Shown piece by piece: positions 47,101-59,123 of a stretch of 64,000 nt of DNA (position 1 is the first letter of the stretch; the number at the start of each line of letters is the position of its first letter). The translations under genes and the position numbers were made by a program. This DNA is from Paragonimus westermani. Taxonomy: Eukaryota; Platyhelminthes; Trematoda; Plagiorchiida; Troglotrematidae. The notes under the pieces are model-generated. The model worked only from the letters and a program-made list of their open reading frames with translations, was not told the origin of the DNA and ran no database searches. The DNA lies in contig QNGE01000751.1 in the NCBI GenBank assembly GCA_008508345.1, forward strand, positions 1 through 64,000, given 5' to 3'.

Positions 47101-47600
47101 ACAGGATTCGGGGACTGATGCTGTGCAGTTCGCCTATCATCAACGGATTGATGCGATCAGTGACTGCGAAACAAACAACATGTTCCCGAGCACTGTCTAT
47201 TGGGTAACCTATCCAGGAGAATCTGTGTCCAGCACCTGCTTCTCGGGGATTTCCTTGATCTGTAAGCTATGTCTCACTGAAGGCTGCTACGTCGACTCTA
47301 TACCGGCTCAGTTTCTCAACAATCTGTGCGGTTCGTCGTTCCGGCCGTTCTGTGGTGTTGCAAAAATTTAGTAGCGTACTCACATACCACTTCTCAATGG
47401 AAAGCGTCTTACGTCCCCGGGAGTGTCTCAGGTTAATCGTCGCGTTTCTGAGACCCAACTGAGCACTGCCTGCTCTGGAGTAGGTGCTGGCGGGGTCGCA
47501 AACAGCAGATAGGCGGCCGATTTATTCTGCGCGACAGTTGATGTAGTATGGTATTTGTTTTGTAGCATATTTGCATAGTTCATATGGGCTTTGGATACTG
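44200..47600 (-). mobile_element. Near full-length but inactive APE-type LINE (RTE-like)
   Basis: Read leftwards: endonuclease start PERRTAQIVEKLSRYRVDVA with AAFSET (47267-47371); INPLMIGELHSISPRILSMR and LRLNRGKCVTFVSIHGP (47040-47170); LGDLGPYGVQSSNENGYHLF (about 46850-46900); WTHPQSGHHLSLDYVIVRQR and STDHRLV (46630-46780); linker FDDNKAAITNLVRGKN (46355-46405); RT entry LSNGKIAIEDGLPSEILKNG (45890-45950); palm FSIDLTKAFESMSHEDLW (45480-45550); LLFAGDSVLFARSEDK; post-RT MAKAAAVFGHL (44785-44920); DVDGMEAILVLNQLRWL (44610-44680). The YXDD-type motif is FAGD instead of FADD, and several stops (including TAG at 45321) and frameshifts make it inactive. Clade name tentative. Confidence 0.92.
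44229..44294 (-). other. LINE C-terminal zinc-finger-like motif
   Basis: The C-terminal frame of the LINE encodes C-x3-C-x3-C..L-x2-C-H-x3-H: TCYDVCGYECSNRLRLVCHY, then PTH. Related APE-type LINEs end in a similar CP.C...F.SRIGLVGHLRTH finger. It is part of the element, not a separate gene. Confidence 0.65.
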
Positions 47601-48879
47601 TCAGGACGCCCAGCCCTAGACAGGACAGTAGTTAATGCCTTCAACGTTGTGGTAATACATACGAAGTGCCGATGCGGTAATTAACGCGGACAAACGGAAT
47701 GTGACAGTTATGAATGTCCTGTCGAAAGTGACACCTACAAACTCTAGTGTAGAAATGATCGCCACAACAAACGCTTCGAAGTGTTTCGTCGAAACATTTG
47801 GATATTGCACACAAATGACGCTGCATAATCCATATACAGTTACTTCCAAACGAAAGAATTATAACCAAGCAGTAACAGTAAATTGTGTAATGTGTTCATC
47901 GTTCGTTTTCTTCGACTTCCCCAGACGTGGGCGAATTCAGCTGACCAGATCTTTACGCCATTTGTTGAACTCATGTGTATTTATAGATTTGCGAGCGGGC
48001 ATTTGTGAAAGGTCAGCTATGCGGCACTGACCAGTTAAATTGCAATCACTCCCTACCTGTGAGCATGATGGCTAGACCCACGCGGTTGCCAGATCATCAG
48101 ACGTGCAGGTGACGGTCGCCAGTGTAGACTGTTGGTGCTCTGTTGAAGGGAGTGCTCAAATTAAACTTGCGTTGTCATTTTCTATGCAACTGCGTTGGAG
48201 CCGCTACGGTATCCAGAAGCTATGATTGACAGTGATTCCAGAATGTTACAAGAAGTCGGTTTGGGAAAAGTCGGCAAAATTATGAACACCGGGGCTAATA
48301 TTGCAATGTTTTGCTCTCAGTAAAAGCACAAAAGATTGACAAAAAACAAAATGTAGGTTTTAGCTTTAAATGATAAATGTTGTAGACGTCCGAACTACTA
48401 TTTAAGTCTGTGGTTTATATCACCATCGCCTGAATTATCGTTGACAATGTCTTTATTTTTTGACTGATTAAACATCACCACGATTAACGCATCATCTTTG
48501 TTTTTCAGCTTCTCAACAATTTCATAAGATTCACAGGAATTCAGCCGTTTACACGGCTGATTTCATTGATCATCAACAGGTTCTTACTTCACATTGAAAG
48601 CTTGCAAATCAGAGTAGGATCAGAAGGAGGAGGAGAAGGATCAGAATAGATCACGTGAGTCACTAGATGTCCTACACAGAAGGCGAGTCACAGTCTGCTA
48701 GAGGACAGCGATATGAATGAGTGAGCGTGGCATGCGTGCTCATCAGCATCAAGTGGCTCACGCCTGCTGTTGTGTCAAATAAATAGAGGATAAATGAGTG
48801 AACGCGCATGAGAATTTCAACTACCGGCTTTCAAGAATACAAACGCGGGTTGCAGACCCTGATGACAATAGTCGCTGCA
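47601..48879. other. Between LINE and Penelope-like remnant, nothing firmly recognised
   Basis: The left part may still be 5' sequence of the LINE on the minus strand. A short purine-rich GAGGAGGAGAAGGA run is near 48625. No gene is seen. Confidence 0.4.
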
Positions 48880-49460
48880 GTTGGTAACATTTCCAGTCAG
48901 GCAGCTCTCAAATGAGTTTCAGCGACCTCAAAGACAGTTCAGATTGCTCCTACCTGCTTGACCGAATGGTTATTGTCAATGAAGTCGGAGCGGATCACAC
49001 TACAAATAGGTTTTTCCGAACCCTGAAAAACGACTTCAGCAGTTGTTCACGAATGATTCAATTTTCTGCAAATAACCGGCTTGACAGCCGGAGTGTGTGT
49101 TCCTGCGGTTCTGTACACATGGATCGCATTACTAGACGTTTATCTGAAAGAATCCGTGAAAACTGCCTTGCTTAGCTTCACTCAGGGACAGAAAACGCAT
49201 CAGTTCATCGATTCTGGCCCATTTGTTTGATTGTAATCAACACACAGAATTTCCTACCATCTATCGGGTCCCGACCACCTTGTTGCGAAAGGTCAAATGT
49301 CACATCCTATCTATAACCGAGGCGATCTCAACCAGACTACTTCAGCTGAATCTGTGTGTGTATCAACAATTTGTTCAAACCATGGGACTTTCCCGACCAA
49401 ACACGGCTGCCCAACATGTAAAACAACTTATCCCCGTCTCACCATCACTGCCTGATTGAC
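48880..49460 (+). mobile_element. Penelope-like element, 3' part with decayed GIY-YIG domain
   Basis: The plus-strand frame 48912-49175 ends in RSVCSCGSVHMDRITRRLSE. This resembles the Cys-x-Cys-Gly-S.YIGRT.RRLS.R motif of the GIY-YIG endonuclease of Penelope-like elements; the conserved Tyr-Ile-Gly is His-Met-Asp here. A second frame, 49223-49459, continues with IYRVPTTLLRK, ITEAISTRL and LNLCVYQQFVQTMGL, matching the usual tail pattern (YRVP..L......L.IAEAIAIRL..P.LC.QK.FV..L.LPW). A stop and frameshift separate the two. The reverse transcriptase is not seen, so this is a 5'-truncated copy. Confidence 0.72.
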
Positions 49461-52400
49461 AATGACTAACTAGGACCGACTTTGTTTGTGGTCCTAACCA
49501 CAGTGAATCATTATTAATCAGTTACCCAATCAAAATGCCTGCTCATTAACCGTTGATCAATAACAATCTACCTTGTGGCTTAATTTCGTACAACTGTGAC
49601 AACCAAAGAGGAAAATTTGTCGAAAACAGTCCATTCGCTGGAAAACTGTTTTTCATGAATACTACGGGGATTTTCAATTATCTGAAACATGCCAAAGACT
49701 CCGGATTTCGTTGCCGGGTCCCCACTAACGCTGATATCGACCAATGACAGACTGAAATCTTTAATAGTGATGTGTATCTGGACATCTGGGTTACTGTCGT
49801 ATGAAGAACAGCTGTTTACTGTAACCAATCGGAGTTCTACTCTCTATTACTTGTGAAGGAATTGTGAATTAAATTACGGTTCCTAAGGCGATTCGAATTC
49901 TTTACTTCTGAATGCTGCGATATTTTTTCCAGGTTTGTCCTGTAATACACAATGTCTCTGATCAACCGTTTCATGCTTAGATAGGAGGATTCACCTTTCT
50001 GGATAACCTATGTAAACCCGTGCAGTTCGACAGCTTTCCCTAAAAGATTCTGTCATATGATGTACTACCAGCCAATGAGTGTTTCTCTCTTGTCTTCTTG
50101 TTTGTGTAGATTCTGTTATTTTTACGAACAACTAGGCAACAACCTGAAACCTGTAAAATAAGTTATCTTGAATGCATTACAAACAAGTCCTCTGATCAGT
50201 TTTTTCCTAGAACTGTGATATACCTTATTTCAGTGTAAAATGTTCACCATACCGAATTACCTTTGGGTTCCAACAGTGGCGGCAGTTCGAGTCTTGGTTC
50301 TGGCAAGTAAAGCGGCGGTGGTGGTAACCTGTCATGCCATCTGGTCATTGGCTGATTTTCTGATCAGACAATCGGGAGAGAAAATCAATAGTTGTTACAT
50401 TCTTCTTCACCTTAAATATTCTCACCTTATCTGTTGTAGGAAATTTGCGAGATATATCCCTTGAGCTAGGTCATCAACATGGCAAGTGATAGCTGTTTAG
50501 GTCTGTGAGCATAAAGAGCACACTGATTGTGTGAAACCGTCCTAAATGACCAAGAAACTGCACAGAAGGTGATAAGTGGACAGTGATTTCAATTTCTCAT
50601 TCAGAAATGTATTCCTTCATTTGACTGTTGATTTTATATTGATTCATACTACCACTTACAGTTCACACTCATAACCGTGGCAGGGAAATAATTATTTTAT
50701 ACACAAAGTTGCTTATAAACTAGTTTAAAACAGCTATATCCCCCCTAAGTAATTTGAACTGTTTTGTACAAACTAATTTATGACAAGGTTATGAGTAGCT
50801 CACTGAGCCGACCTCGACTGATCATCTCCCGTGAATAAGTGGATGTCATTAGTCGTTTTACTGAGGCTGCCTCCACAAACGACGTGGCAACGATTTTACG
50901 AATGATTATGAAACCTCCTCGACACAATACGTCAAGACTAGCCTTCCCATTTTAGGCAGTTTGCAAAACCGGCAACAGGAAGACATGTCACGGTGTGTTA
51001 CATACCGTAAAGTAACAAAAAGAGGTCACTATCACCCATTTTCTTCTTTGATGTGGCTGACATGTAAGCGCTGTTTTTTCTAAACGTTTTTTTAACTCGG
51101 CTAGACTAATATGTATTGATTTCAATATGCACAATTGAGGGGGAATTTCTGAATAACGTTCCACTGACCAAACTTCACGCGTGACAATTTGTAGAAATGA
51201 TATGGGGCCAAAACTTTGACCAAACATTATCCGAAATGGCAAAATTAATTGCAGTTATTTTTCGAAGGTAATCACATTGCTAACATTAGAGTTGTGCTTA
51301 TGCAACTACTAAATCCAGATGATTGATTTTTACTCGCAAGATATTTTCATGTTTCCAGTCAAACTCCACAAGATTTTTGTCTGTTGCAATTTGCACGCTC
51401 TTATGCGGCTCTCTTGTTGTTTACCCTGAGAGGCTAGGCTGAAATTGACGACAATACATCAAAGGGTCATGCCCACCTGTGGTTATGGAAGGAAGTTGTG
51501 CGAAAATTGACATCATAATTACTAAGACTTTGATTGCTAACCACTTCGTCGGATACAGCCAGTGATATAGTTCCTCGTATCGTTGCGCCATCTATAGACA
51601 AAGCTCCTAATGGTGATGGAAGCAACGTTTATCATGCACCATAGGCCACTTTTTCGTTGGTAAAGAACACTGACACAGTCATCACTGGTATTGATCGTGC
51701 TCCCGTTACCTACAACCGCTGCATTTTGTGAGTGACCGAAAGCATTTTACAAAGGGTTGACATGATGCAAGATTTGTCTTTTGATCATATGGATAATATC
51801 TCATAAAAATGTCAGTAATAACCAGCATTTTATCACACCGTGATAAAACTGCTTTCCAACGACTATTCAATGCGTATTCCAATATTCAGCTTACTTTAGT
51901 ATACACGGACATTTTGGGATAAAACAGCTTCTTTCAAACAGGTTGTTGACAGCATGCTGTAGACAATTTATGATTTACATTTGCCTGAAATCACTCGTGA
52001 TATCCTTCTCAATTCTGTTATCAAGATGGTCGATACATTCCTGCCAATAACCATCCAATTCAAAACTGTGATGCCAATATTGCATACTAATTTTTTGGTA
52101 AATAATGCTGTCCATGGATTTCCAAACTCAGCAGCAAAATAAGCCTATTTCTAAAGACACATTTGCAGCAAGAGCGAGATAATGCCATGGTTATTAGATA
52201 TAGTCAAAATCTACTTCAGTCTGATAACATTTCCAATTTTTGCAGTTAGATACTTCGAATATTGACGCGAGCATTGGATCATTAACCGGTATCTTTTCTA
52301 ATAATTAGGTTAGGTTCTAATTACAGAGGGTCCAGTTGTAAGAGACCACTTCCCATCAGTAGCCCTTTTAGATCGAAACCAATGGGTGTCGGTTGTGACA

Positions 52401-55400
52401 TATCTTATGGCGATGGCACATGTAACTCCAATGACGACCACTCACTTGAAATCCGTGATAACTTCATCAAGACTGCCGGTTATTCCACACATGTTTATCA
52501 ACCTAGAGAATCACCATTTTGCCTAATCTACATTGAAGCTGTTTTCAATTATATCAGGCCAGATATTTGGGTCGGAAAATTTCTCGGGACGCAAAATGTA
52601 CTTGTTCACGATAGACGAAATTTCCGTGATGCAACCACAACAGTATGAGTAATCGCCAGTTGAGGCGATCCAGACAAACGAATACCAGGCACATGGCCGA
52701 CCAGAAGTACTGTGACTGCTTACCACGTTAAACTGAGGGACGCTACGTAACGGCAGAATGTAGATGACATTTTATGACGGTCACTTCAAGCTGATGAAGT
52801 CAAGTATCAACCAGGCCGATGAGAGCTGAATGGATCCTGTAGTAATCCTGTAGTAATCGCGCCCGATTGATTTCCACAAGCAGTATCTCAACGTAGTTGG
52901 GTTTTCATACATAGTTGAAGTATATTTCATTCAGATCTTAACTGTAACACAGTTGCTTCCAGTCCTATAATTCCTTGCCCCTCGTAGTGGTCGGGCGGCC
53001 CGTTGTTCGATCAAACGTACACAGACGCTACAACAGACTGTCCATAGTCAGGTTAAACAAGCTGTTTATTGCAATACGCCCTACAGGTCATCGTGAAGGA
53101 TATTCGGCTGCAGAGAACTAAGCGAAACTCACTAACTGAACATAACGGACTTTTGTTTGCTGGTTCTTGTCCGTTCAACGGGGATCTGGTGTCCAAAAGA
53201 AACAAATAATTTGAACTTTAACGTGTTGCGAGTGAGCAAGCAGTATCTGCTGATTTCCAAATCACTGTCTAACAACAGACCACCAAATAATTTGATTAAC
53301 TAAGATATGCTAAGTCTGTTGATGGGAAGCAGTTGGTATTTAGCATTCTCTTGCGGAAGTGGCACCAGTTCTTGTGATCTTTCTGATGAACATGGGAGGC
53401 TGTTTCTGTAACCTCCACTGACGAGTGGATAAGTGATCTGCAACCCAAACGAATGACATTTGCAAGTTGTGTGAAGCCCCATTATTTATCTTCACGTTTC
53501 TGAAGTAAAATCTCGTAAAGTGTGAAAAACTGTCAAGGACGAACGCCAGTATGGTAGCTAGAGTCGTAAACATACCAAACTCTGTCGTTCGCAGTATAAC
53601 TTGTAGTGCTTCAGTCGAAAGCAATCTTACATCTACTGTTCGCAATGACCGAAGATTCTGCCTCCGTTATCATGGTATGTTTCTAGCACTGTGGATTACG
53701 TGGAAGCGAAAGAAAATATTCAACTAGATTTTATTTGTAACAGAAAAACCTCCGAAGAAGCATTCTTTGTGTTGCATGGGGTTTCGGGTTCAGAGCTAGG
53801 GAGGATCCGTAAACTGCTAACTTTCATTTTGTTGTTTTTATGGTTGCCCATTTTAGGTTGTGCATCGTCAGGCATCTGTAAGATATTATGAAAAAGTTGG
53901 ACGTTGCAGAGCGGGCGGAAAGCAGAATGACATGTCAGGCGGAACAGTTACAGTGATGACTACTCTGTTCGGATGGTATGTTTTGAAAGACATTCGGAGC
54001 TTAGTTTCCATGATAACCAGCTTTCAGCACGACCTGTAAACAGTGACAGGTACAAAGAGGCTTTCTTGTTAATTGCTTGTTAGTGGTGCGTATTGGAGAT
54101 GCAAAGAAAGAGATGGTGTTGCTTACGTAAGTTATGGTTTCTTCCAACCTGTGTATAACGCCTATATTTCTGAAGCGAGATTTTTCAGGGTTCCTAATTG
54201 TGGTTGTTACGAACTGAGAGCATCTGCAATTCCCAGTTAGTGTTAAGTGAAGAGCTTTCGACTTTTCACTATCATCGTTCACTTCTCATATATCACAAAC
54301 GGCAAACTGACAATTTCACGATAAACCTAGTTGACATAACCACTCTGAAATGCAAGGTCCATTCTTGTGCACACAGCTAGGGGGAATTCACATTCTACAC
54401 CCGTTCCCATCCCGTGGAAATATAACAACTGAGTATGGATACTGGCAACTGATTATTACTCATAACCCACTGAAACTAACCTTCTAAACGTGAAAACTCA
54501 ATGTTATTTAGTGTTAAGTCATCTGACTGTTAGTCTTCAAGCTTTCTTCAAAGTCGGAGTTTCACACCTTAAATCAAGCCAGACAGGTTTGGTGGAACGA
54601 CCTTTCGGAATAAGGAGGCTGCAACTAAATGGTATAGTGTTCCGTTTGCTCACCTATAGTAAGGCGTGATCTCACACTGATATCATTAGTTTAGGGTTTT
54701 CTGTTTCTCACCCAGACAAAGGTTAGTCAAAACAGAGCGATGTTAACTTCTAAATTTATTCTCCTATATCACTAAGGTAAAACCGGCTTTCATGTAAGTT
54801 GCATACCGTAGTAACTGGTGCATGAATACGTTGAAATAACGGCTATCCCAAAATATTTGTGGACATCCACAATATGAACGGTGCATGGAAATTGGCAAGC
54901 TGCAAGTTGTAGGAAGAAGGCCTATTTCAGGATCATGATGTTTGCCGTCTTCACAATAACGAATGATGATAGCAGATTGAATATTCCTTGACTTGTTTTG
55001 TTCCTGTGTTTGACGAAGTGGCAAATGAGAACCCGGTGTTCTAACTGATGGTAATGATTTTTAAATGAATCTGCTGTCTACGTCGTTTATTCGGAAACCC
55101 AAGATATTTACCACTGTAATTAGGGTCAACAAGCAAAAATGTGCGTTGGGTTTGTTACAATCAGTCGTACAATAGATATCGTCGTTCACGTTCAATCATC
55201 CAGAAGTTAACTATGTACTGTATGCAACATAATAACCCACTGTCGAACCGCAAGTAGCAGTCTGTCAGAATGTTACTGATACTTTCCTTTGGAAGTGACC
55301 ATTTCAATATTCCATCCTCAAAGAAGCACTTTTTGATACCAGACAACCACAATTGGGGTGGAACGACGTGTGCAACGAAGGACTCGTTTGCTTGTCTACT

Positions 55401-58400
55401 GTAGAACGACCAGTGATAAATGATACGGTCACATTTCTGTTGTATCTACCGCTTCACACTTGACACGGCTTTCCATTTTACAGAATGGAGTTCTGGAGCG
55501 TGCGTTTAATAGTACACGGGGAAGTTAATTGGCTGCATATCGGCTGCAGAAATCAGGATAAAAAAATAATCAGGGGGAGTATCAACCGTCCCTTGATTTG
55601 AAGACATTATCACTTTTCCGACATTAACAGAACATGGCGTGTTCTGCCACGAGATGCGTTGAGACATCTATGATGATCGACTATCTTCAGTCTGTCAACA
55701 CTTGAATCTCTGTGAAACCGGAAGTAAAATACGCGTCAATGACCAGAACTAAACCTAATTTGTACACCACTACAAATGATTGCATAATGAATAAGGTGGA
55801 AAAGAAGGCAGGCTGTTTAAAGTTCACTGTAATTATCACAAAAGTGCCTGGAGGCAAAATCGGCAAAAATAACGTCAACATCCTTGAACAAGAAACAAAA
55901 ACTCAACTACCGATCGGTTCGGACGTTACCAGTCGGCCCATTCTATGACTACGTGCATACAACACAGCGTATTTCATAGCGCCAAGTGCATTTTGTCGCG
56001 TATTGAGCTGCCCAATTGAGAGAAGATCAGAACAGAAGTCTGAAGGGTAATAAGTCGTTTGGAAAAGCGCTTTGGAAAGCAACACCTTTTTGTGGGGGAA
56101 CAACAGTATTTAAGGCTGCTTTTCAGCGACGGGCCTCTGCATTTTGATTTAACAGTTCCACGATCATACATCTAGCAACTCGGTTATTTGAAAATGACTA
56201 GCATTCTAAAGCAGCTGATCGCTAGTTTGACCGTAATTCTGTCAGAAGCAGCTTATGTGCGAACACTGTTTCGTTGAACCTTTTACACTCAAGTAACTGC
56301 TCTAACCCAAACTCGTTGCACGTGTATTGTACCATTTCTGCGCTCCCCAGTGGGAAGAGCCTTGGAGTTTACACTGGTGCTGACCAATCCAAGAGTAATT
56401 TTATCCACAAAGAAGCAAATTCAGTGGGCTCGATCAAGAACATTTAAACTCCTCTGAGATAAGCGGCATGTAACTAAACCGTAATCCTTCATGCGACTTG
56501 CTTTCGATGTTTCAAATTTAACCACGGGCTATCAACGCGTGTAGGCTAGACGAACCCGCAACCGTTTAGCAACAGCATCCGAAACAGACAAAAGGTCCTG
56601 TGTCTTGAGGGTGTATTCTGAAACTTAAAAAGCTAAGCAACAGAAACGAAATACAACACGCAAAACAGCATGATGCATATCGAGACTATCTCCTAGTAGG
56701 CCAACAAGCAAGTCTGCCGTTGATAAAAGTTAACCGTATTTAGTTAATCCAGTGCCGGACATGGAAAATCTCACTAACCATATTGCCCACAAATTGTAAT
56801 TACACCTTCAGCTGTGCTTAGTTGGTGTACCACACTGAGCAAACACGTATGCACATCCCGCCAAAATAATGCAACTCCACTGACGAACGATCCGATTGCC
56901 GTTAACTGGTGTTCCGCACGCCCATCCTTGAGGGTAGTCGTTCCGATCATAAAGGCTGTTCTCACAGGTGCGCCCAAATTAATTACCTAATATTAAGCCA
57001 GGCTTTTGAGATTGTAAGTGTTCATCCAATAGCTATTTGGGCGAACATCCATCGCGTAGTACCCACCTAGTGTCTCAGGATCATGGCCATGAAGAGCAGA
57101 GTGAGTCATTACTTCAAAGTTCAACTACTGACTAAAATCACATTAGGTAAAAAACAAGAAATTATAAACAAGCTCAAGACTCTTGGCGAGGTCCCCATGG
57201 TAAAGGATATGTCGATTATAGGGATTTGGTTCCAATCATCCGTCGAATCAGACCGGAACCCGAGTATTTCACAAATAAATAGTTCAAAGATAAATAATCG
57301 GTCACAACGCTTACCATGACTACATAATCAATATGTTCCAAGTGAATAAATCAGTGCATTGAATTACCACAGTTTTGATGCCTTTAAGAACTCCCACGGG
57401 TGATTAGACACAAAGAAGAAATTGGACAAAAGGGAGTTGCCACTGAAATATACAATCGACACTCCTGGTGATTTGTTCGATTAACTAGCAGTTGACAGTA
57501 GAACTTTCTATCAATGAATCTTTTCATAGCACTGATTTCACACTAGTTATCTGGTTTTTATCACACGAACTGAAATACCAAACACAATAAGTGTTGTCGA
57601 ATCTCCGTACGTTAACAGTTCTCAGGTGTAGCTACCGGGGAGCCTCAGCCACATATCTACGAACGGCATGTGCTGAAGCAAGGAGTTAATAATGGTTACT
57701 TCAGATTCCAGAGTTTACCAAGGTCACCTCCTTCTCTTGATGTCTTGTTATGTTCATCGAAGGCTCGTTTTTATTGACAATCTCTCCGGTACTTTCAAAC
57801 AGTGACGTATTCTCGACGATCTCCAAACGGTTCACAGTGAATAATGGAGCCAAGTTTTCGGCAACAGAATAACATGATATCTGTTACTTCACTGTGACCA
57901 ATAAAACAGCTAGCTCTCTGAACCTCCGACAATTTAATTCACCCGTTTCAACTAATACGCATCCACAGCGGATCTTAAAATCGAGTACTAATTCAGCCCA
58001 TGCCAGCCACAGCTGTACAGGGGTGACCTCGAAACAGCTCACACTTTCCCGGTAAGGAACTGTGGAACTGCATCCAAAACTGTCGAGTTACTGGTTCAAG
58101 CCGGAAGGAATCTATAAAAAAACAGATATTTGATGGGCAAGGCTTTAGATAAGGATCACTTTGATCAAAATGACCAAACTGTCGGATGCCGTTGGTTATT
58201 TGTTCTTTAGTGGGGGCCACTATTTTAAGCCGTATAATCTAGCCACTCGAATCAACCGCAAATCAATATTCTCACCTAGAGTAGCCTTGACTTCCAACTT
58301 ATAACTGGCAGCGGGATACTGAAAACTTCGTCGTCTGTTTCACTCAGACGGTTGAAACAATACAGAGGGAGAGGTGACTTCTCTATGGTTCCGACCGTTT

Positions 58401-58815
58401 ACATTTACCGCTGTGAGTACTATGACATTGGTGAACACGTATTTTTGATGAGCTGGGGTCAAACTATGACCTGAAAAGGCTAGTGCTTTGAACTGTGAGA
58501 TGTACTTATAACAAAGTTAATCAGTGATATCGGTATAACAGACGTTTAACATAAATGTCAGCCTGGTTAGCCAGTAGAAACAAACGCATTTTCTATATTT
58601 CTACTCAAACTACACTAAAGCCTGAATTAGAGGGTGGAGTTTAAAACATGGTATCCAAAGGGTGACAATCGGCATTGTGGAAGTGTTTGCACTAAAATCG
58701 TGCAACTACTGGCATACGAGTTTGACTAGGTAGCTAGTGACTGTACTTTAAAACAACATATAGGTTTTTTTGATTTTGACATACATAAAGAGATACATAT
58801 AGGTTCAAGTAGACG
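49461..58815. other. Intergenic, nothing recognised
   Basis: About 9.4 kb with only short, unsupported frames. A block at 52980-53110 looks LTR-like on the minus strand (AATAAA motif) but lacks borders. A short direct repeat (ATCCTGTAGTA twice) lies at about 52834-52855. Confidence 0.4.
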
Positions 58816-58821
58816 TTTATT
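58816..58821 (-). terminator. Poly(A) signal of the unidentified minus-strand gene
   Basis: TTTATT on the plus strand, that is AATAAA on the minus strand, 139 bases after the TAA at 58960-58962. Confidence 0.55.
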
Positions 58822-58959
58822 AATCACTGCATTGTCTCCAACACCAAAAGTCTACGGTATATAAACTATTATATGTAAGGAAATTTCCTCACCCTACTCA
58901 AGTGCCCATCCTTACTACTTATTTTAATAGCTAAAATCCAAGCTGCAAGTTGTTCACTT

Positions 58960-59123
58960 TTATCTGGATGTTCTTCCTTCCTTCTTTACAGAGCACAATT
59001 CGTTCTGGTTTCTTTGTGTAAACTCACGTCTGTTTAGCATTTGCATCAATGCCATTTGCCACATCGATGACTGTTGTTGAAACTGTTGCATCAGAAGCAT
59101 TCGCATCAGAACATCTGAGTCAC
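58960..59123 (-). CDS. Unidentified gene, last exon
   Basis: The acceptor CGTTTTCTACAG is strong and the entering phase matches the Lys-rich exon. Fifty-three residues precede TAA at 58960-58962. The first 30 are rich in Met, Gln and Leu with heptad-like spacing; the end is basic (KKEGRTSR). Confidence 0.65.

Noticed and set aside
52980..53110. LTR on the minus strand
   Set aside because: Only an AATAAA motif and a GC-rich edge are seen. No TG..CA borders, primer site or partner LTR.
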